Position numbers and translations under genes: made by a program. From Oceanipulchritudo coccoides (GTDB taxonomy: Bacteria; Verrucomicrobiota; Verrucomicrobiia; Opitutales; Oceanipulchritudinaceae): a stretch of DNA of 64,000 bases. Shown piece after piece: positions 34,601-45,700 of the stretch. Numbering within the stretch: position 1 is the stretch's first letter; each line of letters begins with the position of its first letter. The stretch covers positions 1,097,478 to 1,161,477 of the forward strand of contig NZ_JAAGNX010000002.1 of NCBI RefSeq assembly GCF_010500615.1, written 5' to 3'. The notes beneath the pieces are model-generated. The model did not search any database. It saw only the letters and a program-made list of their open reading frames with translations, and was not told the origin of the DNA.

Positions 34601-36582
34601 AGACGATTGCTCGAGAGTATCGTCCCTGCCAGATTCCGCGGGTTAAGGATCCGCCGACCGGACTTGATGGCCTTGTTGACTCCACAATCGGGGGATGGAA
34701 GCGCCGGCCGGGTATTCTTGCTGGATTGAAACGGGAGGCTAAGGCCATTGATGCCCTCGAGGAAGATTGGAAATTTCTTTCAGAGGCCGCCCTGAAACGC
34801 CATTTGCTGGAGTTCAGGGAACGGTTCCGTCGGGCCGACAAGGATGCCGAGGAGTGTTTGCCCGATGCACTGGCCGCTATTCGCGAGGCGGCTGACCGGG
34901 TCACCGGAATGCGCCCGTTTGTGGTGCAGCTGATGGGCGCCCTTGCGCTCCACCGTGGCTATCTGGCCGAAATGGCAACAGGGGAGGGCAAGACCCTCAC
35001 GGCCGCTTTGGCAGCAGTCCTTACCGGATGGACCGGCAAACCCTGCCATATCATCACGGTCAATGATTACCTCGCCAAGCGCGATTCGGAGTGGTTTCAG
35101 CCGCTTTATGAATTCTGCGGGGTTTCCGTCGGGGCTGTCACCAGCATCATGCACGCGGAAGACCGGACGCTCGGGTATTCCAAGGATGTCACCTACACGA
35201 CAAGCAAGGAGGTCGTGGCTGACTTCCTCCGCGACCGGTTGCGCCTCGGCGATCATCAGCATCCGACACAGCGCCTCCTGCAGCGCCATCTGCATCCGTA
35301 CCACGGCGAGGACCATGTCGTCATGCGTGGCCTCCATACGGCCATTGTCGATGAGGCGGACAGTGTCCTCATTGACGAAGCGGTGACGCCGCTGATCATT
35401 TCATCACCGACCAACAACAACCAGCTCCATCAGGTCTACAAGGAGGTCTGGAAGATTACCAACCAGCTCAAGAAAGATGAGCATTATCGTGTGGATTTGC
35501 GCTACAAGGAGGCGGTCCTCCTTCCGCGCGGCAAGCAGGTTGTCGAGTCGCACTTGAGTATGCTCCCGGAACGGTGGAGGGGCGCTTCCCGGCCGGTTGA
35601 ACTCGTCGAGCAGGCCCTCAACGCGCGGGAGTTTTTCAGGCGGGGTAAACAGTATGTCGTCCAGAAGAACAAGGTCGTCATTGTTGATGAATTCAGCGGC
35701 CGCATGATGGCCAATCGCAAGTGGCGGCACGGTCTCCATCAGGCCATTGAAGCCAAGGAAGGGCTCCCGCTTTCCCCCATCGACCAGACCCTCGCCCGCC
35801 TCAGTTTCCAGCGCTATTATCGCCTCTATACCAAGCTCTCCGGCATGACCGGGACGGCACATGAGGCTGCCCGGGAGGTCTGGCATACCTACCATTTGCC
35901 GGTTGTCCGGATCCCCACTAACCGGCCTGTGATTCGCCAGGAACTGCCCCACCGGATCTATCCGTCCATCGAGCTTAAAATGGATGCCATTGTTGCCGAT
36001 GTGGAGGCCAACCACCTGCTGGGCCGGCCTGTTCTCGTCGGCACGCGCAACGTCGCGACAAGCCAGATTCTGGCCAAACGGTTACACTCAGAGGGCTTTA
36101 AAATCGAACTTCTGAACGCCCTGAATGACCGCCAGGAGGCCTCCATTATTGCCCGCGCTGGAAGAAAAGGAGCCATTACAATCGCCACCAATATGGCTGG
36201 CCGGGGCACCGATATTAAACTCGGAGAGGGTGTTGCCGAGCTCGGCGGGCTCCATGTCATTGCCTCCGAACGGCACGAGGCAAGGCGTATTGACCGGCAG
36301 CTTTTCGGCCGCTCTGGCCGTCAGGGCGATCCCGGAACGGCCGTCGCCTTCATCAGTTGCGAGGACGAATTACTCCTGCGTTTTGCCCCCAAGTGGCTGC
36401 TTGGTCTCTTTACCAAATGCCTCAAAAATCGCCTCCCCGGCGGACGCATGATCGGCCTTCTGACCAACAATTTTGTCCAGTGGAAGGCCCAGAAAATTGC
36501 CCTCTACTCAAGGAAATCGGTCCTGAAAATGGATACTTGGCTCGATGAGGCCATCTCCTTTTCCGGTAAATCGCTCATCTGA
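34597..36582 (+). CDS. SecA-like ATPase lacking the helical C-terminal domains
   Basis: A 661-residue SecA-like motor from the ATG at 34597, which overlaps the upstream stop (ATGA); an in-frame ATG at 34552 would add 15 residues. It keeps NBD1 with Walker A 'MATGEGKT' (K132) and Walker B 'DEADS' (from D252, followed by 'IDEAVTPLIIS'). It also keeps the preprotein cross-linking domain up to 'VIVDEFSGRMM', and NBD2 with 'ATNMAGRGTDIKL' and the arginine finger region 'RRIDRQLFGRSGRQGDPG'. It ends about 80 residues later, within the first helix of the scaffold domain. The two-helix finger, helical wing and zinc-binding C-terminal tail of the 830-900-residue housekeeping SecA are absent. It is therefore an accessory SecA-type ATPase, the only energy-coupling protein in the locus, and a likely motor for the giant protein encoded 136 bases downstream. 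Confidence 0.9.
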   Translation: MKTIAREYRPCQIPRVKDPPTGLDGLVDSTIGGWKRRPGILAGLKREAKAIDALEEDWKFLSEAALKRHLLEFRERFRRADKDAEECLPDALAAIREAADRVTGMRPFVVQLMGALALHRGYLAEMATGEGKTLTAALAAVLTGWTGKPCHIITVNDYLAKRDSEWFQPLYEFCGVSVGAVTSIMHAEDRTLGYSKDVTYTTSKEVVADFLRDRLRLGDHQHPTQRLLQRHLHPYHGEDHVVMRGLHTAIVDEADSVLIDEAVTPLIISSPTNNNQLHQVYKEVWKITNQLKKDEHYRVDLRYKEAVLLPRGKQVVESHLSMLPERWRGASRPVELVEQALNAREFFRRGKQYVVQKNKVVIVDEFSGRMMANRKWRHGLHQAIEAKEGLPLSPIDQTLARLSFQRYYRLYTKLSGMTGTAHEAAREVWHTYHLPVVRIPTNRPVIRQELPHRIYPSIELKMDAIVADVEANHLLGRPVLVGTRNVATSQILAKRLHSEGFKIELLNALNDRQEASIIARAGRKGAITIATNMAGRGTDIKLGEGVAELGGLHVIASERHEARRIDRQLFGRSGRQGDPGTAVAFISCEDELLLRFAPKWLLGLFTKCLKNRLPGGRMIGLLTNNFVQWKAQKIALYSRKSVLKMDTWLDEAISFSGKSLI

Positions 36583-36718
36583 AATGTAAATTAATGGGGC
36601 CGTGTTGGCTCTACTTGATGGGTTTGAGTATTCTGTCCCATTGTTTGGCTGCTCGATTCAGAAAAGCTTATCTAATACATAAGACAGCTTTATATAAAGA
36701 ATTGACCTCAATAGCTAA
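36583..36718 (+). other. Spacer before the giant gene; possible promoter and hairpin
   Basis: An AT-rich 136-base gap, the only real gap in the export locus. It contains CTTAT-N7-ATAAG (36667-36671 / 36679-36683), extended by AAAG/CTTT around a 4-base bulge. A weak promoter candidate is TTGGCT (36645-36650), 18 bases, TATCTA (36669-36674). The giant gene may therefore be transcribed both from the operon and separately. No terminator with a T run is present, so read-through is expected. No clear Shine-Dalgarno sequence precedes the GTG at 36719. Confidence 0.4.
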
Positions 36719-39700
36719 GTGGGAAGAATTCGTGCACCGGCACCGCTCAATGCCTTGCCGGCTGCCCTTAGTAATTCCTTGAACAGCCGTCATAAAGTCC
36801 AGAAGAACTTCGAACTAGAGAGTCTAGAGCCACGGCTTTTGCTTTCCGGGGACGGCTTAATGGGTGCCGCAGCGGCGGACATGCTGGATAATCCAGAGGA
36901 TACAATCGATGCCATAGTGGTCCAGGATTACGCTGAATTGTCAGCTCTTGAGGACTCCGGAAATGACCTCTTCGAGATCGAAGACGAAGCCATTTCAGTC
37001 TTGGATTCAGGAGCGGACAGCACGGAAACAGATGCGGATCCGGCCTCTGATTCCCCTGCCGCGGCAACTGATTCTGGCTCTGGAGAAGTCCTTTCAAGTG
37101 ATGAAATGACCGCCCTTGAGTCGGTTGAACATGCCTTGGATGGCACTGCCGTGACCTCCCTGGAGGCCACCAGCGTGAGCGGCCAAGCAAACACTCTTTC
37201 TGAAGAACTTGTCACCACCTTGAATGCGGCCAACGGCCCGCCATCAGGTGCTGCCCCGCTTGAACAGTGGGCTTCAGCCGAATTTACAAATTCCGGATCC
37301 GATACAACAGGCGGTTCCGGCTTTTTGGTGTCCACTTTGGAGGCCTCAAATCAGCTCCTTGTTGAGGCCTCAAACGACCCTCTCTCCTCCGCCTTCATCC
37401 CGAAATTGACCCTCGAGCAGCTCGATGTAGTTTTTCAGGAAGCCCTCCGCCTCTGGTCAGCCACACCCCTTTCGGTCGAGCAACTTGACCTGCTCAATTC
37501 CCTGACATTCCGGATTGAAGATCTGGGCGACGGTGTCCTTGGGGAAGCTGAGGGAAATTCGATTGTCCTGGATGACGATGCAGCCGGGCATGGCTGGTTC
37601 GTCGATCTGACACCGGATGGCAATTCCGAGTTTGGAGATGCGACAGATCGTCTCAACCAAGTCGACCTCCTGACAGTGGTTCTTCATGAGACCGGACATG
37701 TCCTTGGGTTCGACCACGATTCCCCATTGGCTGTCATGACCGATACGCTTTCGACAGGTGAAAGAATCACACTGGGGGATTCTCCTCAGGATGCCCTTGA
37801 CAGCAATTTGACAACTCCCGTCAGCGGGAACCAGGTGACCGGGACTTCTCCAAACGTCGTACTTGACCTGACCCCTGTAGCTGACGATGCGACAACTGTA
37901 ATTGTTACAGTTGACGATCTGGGTGCTATTTCAGTTTCCGGTTCAGCTCTGGATGATGGCGCGTCACCGATTTCTGATGTGATTGAAATCCGCGGCAACG
38001 CGAACGGCTCGCTGGAAATTGTCGGACCGGACGTGTCCGTGGTCTGGACACTCGATGGAAGCAATTCGGGCAGCCTGACCATTCCGGGATCTCCCGATAT
38101 TGTGATCACCTTCAGCAACGTTGATGTGATCACCGGCGGATCTGATTCGGATGAGTTCCGACTGGATGCTGCATATGCTTCGCAGATCGAACTGAACGGT
38201 GAATCCGGAAACGACACCCTGATCATTGAAAACGGAAGTGCTGCGGACGTCATTTTCAACGCCGGGCCCGGTGAAGCAGATACCGTAGTGAACCAAGGTG
38301 GAACGAGTGGGGCACTCATCCTTTCTGAAGTCGAGACTCTGATTGACCGGCCATTGCTCTTCATTCCCGGATTTGGCGGAAGCTTTGCCGATACATCCCT
38401 TTCAGAGGATGCCGGAATTGCCGGTGGCACCATTATCGAAGAGTGGCTGCGGAATCGAGGGCTTGCCCCCGACCGCCTGATCCTCGAGCCCATCACCGAA
38501 GGCTACTCGGATATGGTCCAGACATTTTCCAACATTGGATATGTCAACGGGACCAACACCGGAGCGATCGGAACACTTTTTGCCGTGCTTTGGGACTGGC
38601 GCGTACCGGTTGCCCAGCCTGACAGCACCCCGGATGGATTTCTTGAAACGGTCACTTCCGGATCCCTTGCCTTGGATGGCACCTATGAAACCGGGTTGGA
38701 TTACCTTGCTTACTGGATGAATGAAGCGGTCACCGCCTGGACCACCCTGACCGGTGCCGCTCCTGATTCGGTCGACCTCGTGACACACAGTACCGGCGGC
38801 CTGATTGCCCGCAGCTATATCCAAAGCGCCGCTTACGGGGTATCGGGATTGCTTCCGGTCAACATGCTGATTCAAACCGGCGTGCCGAATCAAGGAACCG
38901 GGGCCCCCTTCCTGATGCTGAAGAATGATTTCAGCCTGAAGTCAGCCAGCCGCTTCCTTGGCAAGACTCTGAATGACGCGTGGCTTCTCTGGGACAATGG
39001 CAACACGCCTATCTATAATCCGGATGGCTCACCTTTCGCTGCTGCCGACGAGGAGGAATTTATCCTCAATTATGTTTCGACCCTTCAGGACCTGCTCGCG
39101 ATTTATCCGTTCCTGGACGATGTGGAGAACGATGAGCGGACACTGCGTGCCCTCACGGATTCCGATACGCCTTTCAATATTCTTCTTTCTGACCTGAACG
39201 CCTACGACCTCGATGCGTTTGTGGCACGTGGGGTTTTACAAGTCGTCGAAGATAGCCTGCCGGCTGAATTGGCCGATGCGGATAGTGGCAACGGTATTGT
39301 CACTTATGCAGAGCTGCTCGCACTCTATGACACTTCTGATCCGAATGGCACCCTCGATGTTGATGACGATGTTCTTCCGGCGGAACTGGCCATTGCCGAT
39401 GACGGTGACGGCCTCGGTGGTCCGGCTGACGGGATTGTCAGCTACGACGAGCTTCTGCGCATGTACGATCGCCAGACTTACGTTGTCTACAGCGACGCTG
39501 TTACCACAGAGGATCTCGCGATCCAGAACACCGGCATCCAGTTTTCCCTCGGTAGCGCTAATGAAATCCTCCCCATCACGGAGCTCTTCATCGGAAGCCT
39601 CCCGGGTGAAACTGACGTCTGGTACAATCTGGAACCTTATCCCACGGGCGGTGACGGAACTGTTTCCACCTTGTCCTCCAGTGAAGGCTTTGCCGAAACG

Positions 39701-42700
39701 CGCCTTGTTGAAGTATCCGCCATTGCAGGTGCAGATCTAGCGCACCTTGACATCACCCACAATGCGGATTCCCAGCGGAAGATTGTTGAGCTCCTCGGGG
39801 TGACTGATCAATCCGTTGCCGTTATATCCACGAACCTCCTGCTCACAAGTTCCGCCGACCAAGGGAAACGCCTGTATGATCTCGGTTTGATCGATCCAGT
39901 GGAAATTGCCCAACGAGCCTATGACGGAGCACTCGCCCAGATCCAATCTCTCCAGGACTTCGTTTCCAATAACGAGCTGCTCAAGAAGAACCTTCCCATT
40001 GTTAACAAGAACCTGAATCAACTGCTCAATGATGCCACCGACGGTCTGGGCTTTGATGCCCTCTTTACCCAGTTGACCGATTCAGTAGGTAGCTTCACAG
40101 GATACGCTGATCTTGCCACTCTTGAGGCAGGGATTGAATCAACACTCGGCCTTCTCAGTTCTGAATTCTCGATTGTCGATAACGTTTCCACAGCCGGTCA
40201 GCTTCAGCTTCAATTTAATATTACCGAGTCGAGCACCTACTCCACGACAGCCAACTTAGGCGACTCTGGCGGTCCGCTGAGTGGTTCAATCGATCTGCTT
40301 GCTGATCTGGATTTTGCCCTGGCTTTCAATATCAACCTCGATCTCGGAGCCTTGCTTGATTCAACAGGGGAGGGCGATGGAGCCGACGGAATTGAAATTG
40401 AACTCGTAACCCTCGATGTGGGCGCTTCGTTCAGTTCCTCGGATATTGATGTTGCGCTTGGTTTGGATGGCGTTGGCGGTCTAGCCATTGAGAATGGTAC
40501 AGCCAGTTTCGACGCAGGTCTTTCTGTCAGCTTTGCCGATACAGACGGCACCCCGGACACACTCAGCGCATTTCAATTCCTCTCGCCAGACAGTTTTGCC
40601 GGGTTGCAGGACCTGATCAGCTTCCAAGTCACTGACGCAGCTCTTGATTTCACCCTGCCAGCAACTGTCGCCGTTGCAAACCCCGGGTTTGACCTGGCAG
40701 GAGCCGGTACTCTGGCACTCGCCTCAAGCGATGTGTTCAGCGGCGATACCCCGGATATTTCCCTCGGCCTGACGGTCACCAATTTCAGCGTTGGGGATTT
40801 CTTCACCTCCAGCGGTTCCCTCACTTTCGAGACTGGTGCGGAAGGTGATCTTCAGATTACCGGAAGTGTCAGCGGCAACGGCACAAATGGCGCACTCGTT
40901 ACAGCCGGTCCGGTAACCGTCAGCGGCGCCGCCGAAGTCGCCTTTGTTCGCCGTACTGTGGATATCGATACAACCGGTGACGGCGAAGCGGATCTGATCG
41001 GTGCGCAGCTTGATGAAGTGGCCCTTTCCCTGACAAGCGGCAGCGTGGACGTGGCCGGCGTGGCTGATCTTGAACTTTCCGGCGAGCTCACTCTCGCATC
41101 CGTCAAGGCTGCAGGTGAGAGCATTTCCCTCTACACTGCCCTGAAGATGGGCGCTGTAACAGTTGGTATCCAGACCAGCTCAACCGATTTCGGCCTGGAC
41201 GGTACCTTGACCATCAGCGGGTTGGATTACAATGCCTCCAGTGGTGATGAGCGCCTCGACTGGACAAGCGCCTTTGACTTTGATGAGGACGGCACGCCGG
41301 ACCTTCTTAATGCGGCAACCCTCCTCCCGACACCGGGTGATCTCCCCATCGACTTTGATTCATCCCTTGAACTGCGGGTCAGCGGAAGCGTTTCGGGAAC
41401 ACCGATTATTTCGGCAGGTCCCGTGACCTTGTCCGGCACAGCCGAGCTGGCCCTTACGCGGGGTATTGTAAATGTCGATACAGACGGCAGCGGTACACCG
41501 GATCTGCTCGGGGCGCGTCTCGATACGCTTGCCTTTTTTGTGCCGTCCAGTTCATCCGTTAATTTAGATGTCAGCTCCATAGCAGAGCTTGATGTTTCCG
41601 GTTCCTTCGCCCTTGCGACAATTACCGCTGATGGTGAGACCACCGCCCGGTACTCCGCCCTCCGCATGGGCGACGTGGTTGTCAGCACCGTGGGCATGAG
41701 CAGCGATTTCGGCTTTGATGCCACCGTCTCGATCGACAGTCTTGATTACAATGCGACCACAGTCGCGGATCGCCTTGACTGGACAACAGCGTTTGACCTT
41801 GACGAAGATGGTACACCGGAAGTCCTGAACCCCGGCGCTGATCTTCCGACGGCAACCGACCTTTCCATCGATTTTGAGTCCAGTCTCCAACTTCGCCTGA
41901 GCGGCGGCCTGAACGATTCGGGCTCGGGTCTCTTGCTTACCGCAGGTCCGGTGACCCTCTCAGGTCAAGCTGACTTTGCGCTGACCCGCCGTAGTGTCGA
42001 TGTCGATACAGACGGTGACGGAACAGTTGATGCCTTGGGCGCACAACTCGACTCGATGGCGCTTTCCCTGACAAGCGTCGCAATTGATATCAGCGGCCTG
42101 TTTAACCTGACCGCTTCCGGCGAGCTGGCCCTGGCCAAAGTGGAAACAAGCTCAACAGTCTATACTGCCTTCAAGATGGGCAATGTCACTCTCGGTGGCA
42201 CCTCCGCAAGCGCGGCTGACTTTGGTTTGGATGGCACTCTCTCGATTGACGGCCTTGATTACAATACCTCCAGCGGCTCCGAATTGCTTGATTGGACAAG
42301 TGCGTTTGACCTGGATGGAGACGACGAAGCAGATGTCCTCGATCCCGGACAAGACCTGCCTACCGCCAAGGAACTGGCCATTGATTTTGATTCGACCCTG
42401 CAACTCCGCCTGAGCGGTAGCCTGAATGATGGTTCAACGGGACCCCTCCTGACAGCCGGTCCGGTGACCCTTTCCGGTTCTGCCGACTTCACGCTGACGC
42501 GCCAGACTGTCGATGCCGATACAACCGGTGATGGAACAGTCGATGCGCTGGGTGCACAACTCGACTCAATGGCCCTTTCGATGACCGGTGTGAACTTGTC
42601 GATCTCCGGCTTGTTCGACCTGACCGTATCCGGCGAGCTGGCTCTTGCCAAGTTGTCCCTGGGCGGCGGTTCATCCACCGTCTACACAGGCCTTCGGATG

Positions 42701-45700
42701 GGCAACGTGACAATCACCGGTTCCACCGCCTCTTCCGATGACTTCGGTTTGAATGGTACTCTTTCGCTCACGGGTCTTGATTACAATGCCTCGACTAGTG
42801 GTGACCGCCTGAACTGGGCCAGCGCATTCGACTTTGACGGCGATGACGAAGCAGATGTTCTCGATCCCGGACAGGATCTTCCCACTGCAAAGGACCTGGC
42901 GATTGACTTTGATTCGACCTTGCAGCTACGCGTGAGCGGCAGCCTTAATGATGCGCCTGAAGACTCCGGCATCTTCCTGACGGCCGGCCCGGTCAGCCTT
43001 GATGGAAGTGCTGAATTTACCCTGACGCGTCAGTTTGTCGATGTGGATACAGACGGTGATGGAACAGCTGATTTGCTCGGCTACCAGCTCGACTCCGTGG
43101 CCATCTTCATTCCTTCCGAATCGCCGGTAACCCTTATCGTCACGGGCGTGGCTGAATTATCCGTTTCCGGAAGCCTCGCCTTTGCTCGTGTCTCTGCTCC
43201 GGGTGCCGGAACACCGCGCTATACGGCTTTGAAGATGGGCGATGTGGTTGTGGAGTCTTCGACTGCCTCTTCTGGCGACTTTGGCCTCAGCGGTACTTTG
43301 ACGATTGCCGGACTTGATTACAATTCAGCCCTGAACGAACCCCGTCTAAACTGGGCCAACGCATTCGACTTTGATGGCGATGCTGAACCTGATGTTCTCG
43401 ATCCCGGTGCTGACCTGCCAACTGCCCAGGACCTGTCGATTGACTTTGATTCAAGCCTGCAACTTCGCCTCAGTGGAAGTATTGCCGGTGACACCGAAAA
43501 TAACGACCTGCTTCTAACCGCCGGACCTGTGACCCTCGCCGGTTCTGCTGAGTTTAGTTTGACCCGCCAGACGGTGGATGTGGACACAACCGGTGACGGC
43601 AATGCTGATGTCACCGGTGCGCAGCTGGACTCAATTGCCCTTTCAGTGACGGATGCTGAGCTGGATGTCAGCGGAGTTGCCAATCTGACCGTTTCCGGTG
43701 AGCTCGCTCTCGCTAAACTCACCCTCGATGGCCAAACCTCAGCGGCATACACCGCCTTGAAGATGGGCGATGTCACAGTCAGTGCCTCCACGGGCGCGGC
43801 TGCCGACTTTGGCTTGGCCGGCACCTTGACCATCGCCGGCTTGGATTACAACAGCGCTGCCACAGGTGATCGCCTGAACTGGGCCGGCGCCTTTGACTTT
43901 GATGGCGACAACGAAGCCGATGTCCTCAATCCCGGACAAGACCTGCCAACACCAACCGATCTGGCAATTGACTTTGATTCCACCCTGCAGCTTCGCCTCA
44001 GCGGTAGCATCACAGGGGATGAAAACAATAATGATATTCTCATTACAGCCGGTCCGGTAACGCTTGCCGGTTCCGCGGAGTTTGCCCTGACCCGTCAGAC
44101 CGTTGATGTGGATACGACTGGTGACGGAACGCCTGATGCCTTGGGTGCCCAACTCGACTCAATTGCTCTTTCAGTGACCAATGCCGAACTCGTTGCCGGC
44201 AGCCTTGCCACTGTGACCCTCTCCGGTGAGCTCGCCCTAGCCAAGCTCACTCTGGCCACGCCTTCCACTGTCGTTTACACTGCCTTCAAGATGGGGAACG
44301 TCACGCTGAGCAATGCGGATGGCGCCACAGCCAGCGACTTCGGCCTGAGTGGAACTCTTACCATTAACAGCCTTGATTACAACGGCGGTTCCGTAGCTGA
44401 CCAGCGCCTGGACTGGAACAGCGCATTTGACTTTGACGGTGACAACGAAGCCGATGTGCTGAACCCCGGCCTTGACCTGCCCACGCCAATTGACCTGGCC
44501 ATCGACTTTGAAGCAGGCCTGGAATTGCGCCTCAGCGGCAGCATCGCAGGGGATGCATCGAATAATGACATTCTCATTACAGCCGGCCCGGTCACACTTG
44601 CCGGAACAGCTGAATTTGCCCTGACCCGCCAGACCATCAGTGTGGATACGACTGGTGATGGTGCAGCCAATGAGGCCGATGCCCAGCTCGACTCCATCGC
44701 ACTTTCCATTACCGGCGGAAAACTCGTAGTGGGAACTGTTGCGACTCTTGATATTTCCGGCGACCTTGCCATTGGCAAAGCGACCCTCTCCGACACAACT
44801 ACCGTCTACACCGCCCTCAAGATGGGTGATGTATCGGTGAGTATCGACACCGCCCCATCCGCCAACTTCGGCCTGACCGGCGTCCTGACCATTGACAGCC
44901 TCGATTACAACGGTGGTTCTGTTGCCGACGAACGCCTTGACTGGGCAAATGCCTTTGACTTTGACGGCGACGACATCGCGGACGAGCTCGCCTTGAATCC
45001 CGGTGCGAATCTGCCCACCCCGAAGGACCTTTCTCTTGACTTTAATTCATCCCTGCAACTCCGCTTGAGTGGCAGCTTGAACAAGACCACGGACCCAACG
45101 GTGATCTTCCTCACCGCCGGCCCAGTGACCCTCGCCGGACGCGCTGACTTTACCCTGACCCGCCAGACGGTTTCCGTCGATACCACCGCTGATGGTACTT
45201 TCAATGAGACCGATGCGCAGCTTGATGTCATTGCCCTCTCCTTGACTGATGCCGAATTGGTTGCCGGTAGCCTTGCGACCCTGACCGTCTCCGGTGAACT
45301 GGCTCTTGCCAAGGTGACCCTTGCCAACACGACCACCGTTTACACCGCCTTCAAGATGGGCAATGTCTCGGTCACCACTGAAACGGCTTCCACATCCTCC
45401 TTTGGATTGGCCGGAACGATGAACATCGACCGCCTTGATTATAATGGTGGATCGGTCGCTGATGCGCGCCTTGATTGGACAAGTGCCATCGACTTGGACG
45501 GTGATAATACCGCCGACCAGCTGGATCCCGGACAAGACCTCGCAACACCGGTTGATCTCGCCATTGATTTTACAGACGGACTGCAAGTTCGCTTGAGCGG
45601 ATCTGTGACTGGCGATGCCGGCAATAATGACATCCTGTTAACCGCCGGTCCTGTTACACTCGCCGGGACTGTTGAATTCGCCCTGACGCGCCAGACGGTT

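Noticed and set aside
28028-36582. Classical type I secretion system
   Set aside because: TolC-like and HlyD-like proteins are present, but there is no ABC ATPase/permease. The ATPase shows SecA motifs (MATGEGKT, AGRGTDIKL, GRSGRQGDPG) and not the ABC signature.
34552-36582. Housekeeping secA
   Set aside because: The C-terminal helical scaffold, wing and zinc tail are missing and the gene is embedded in an export operon.
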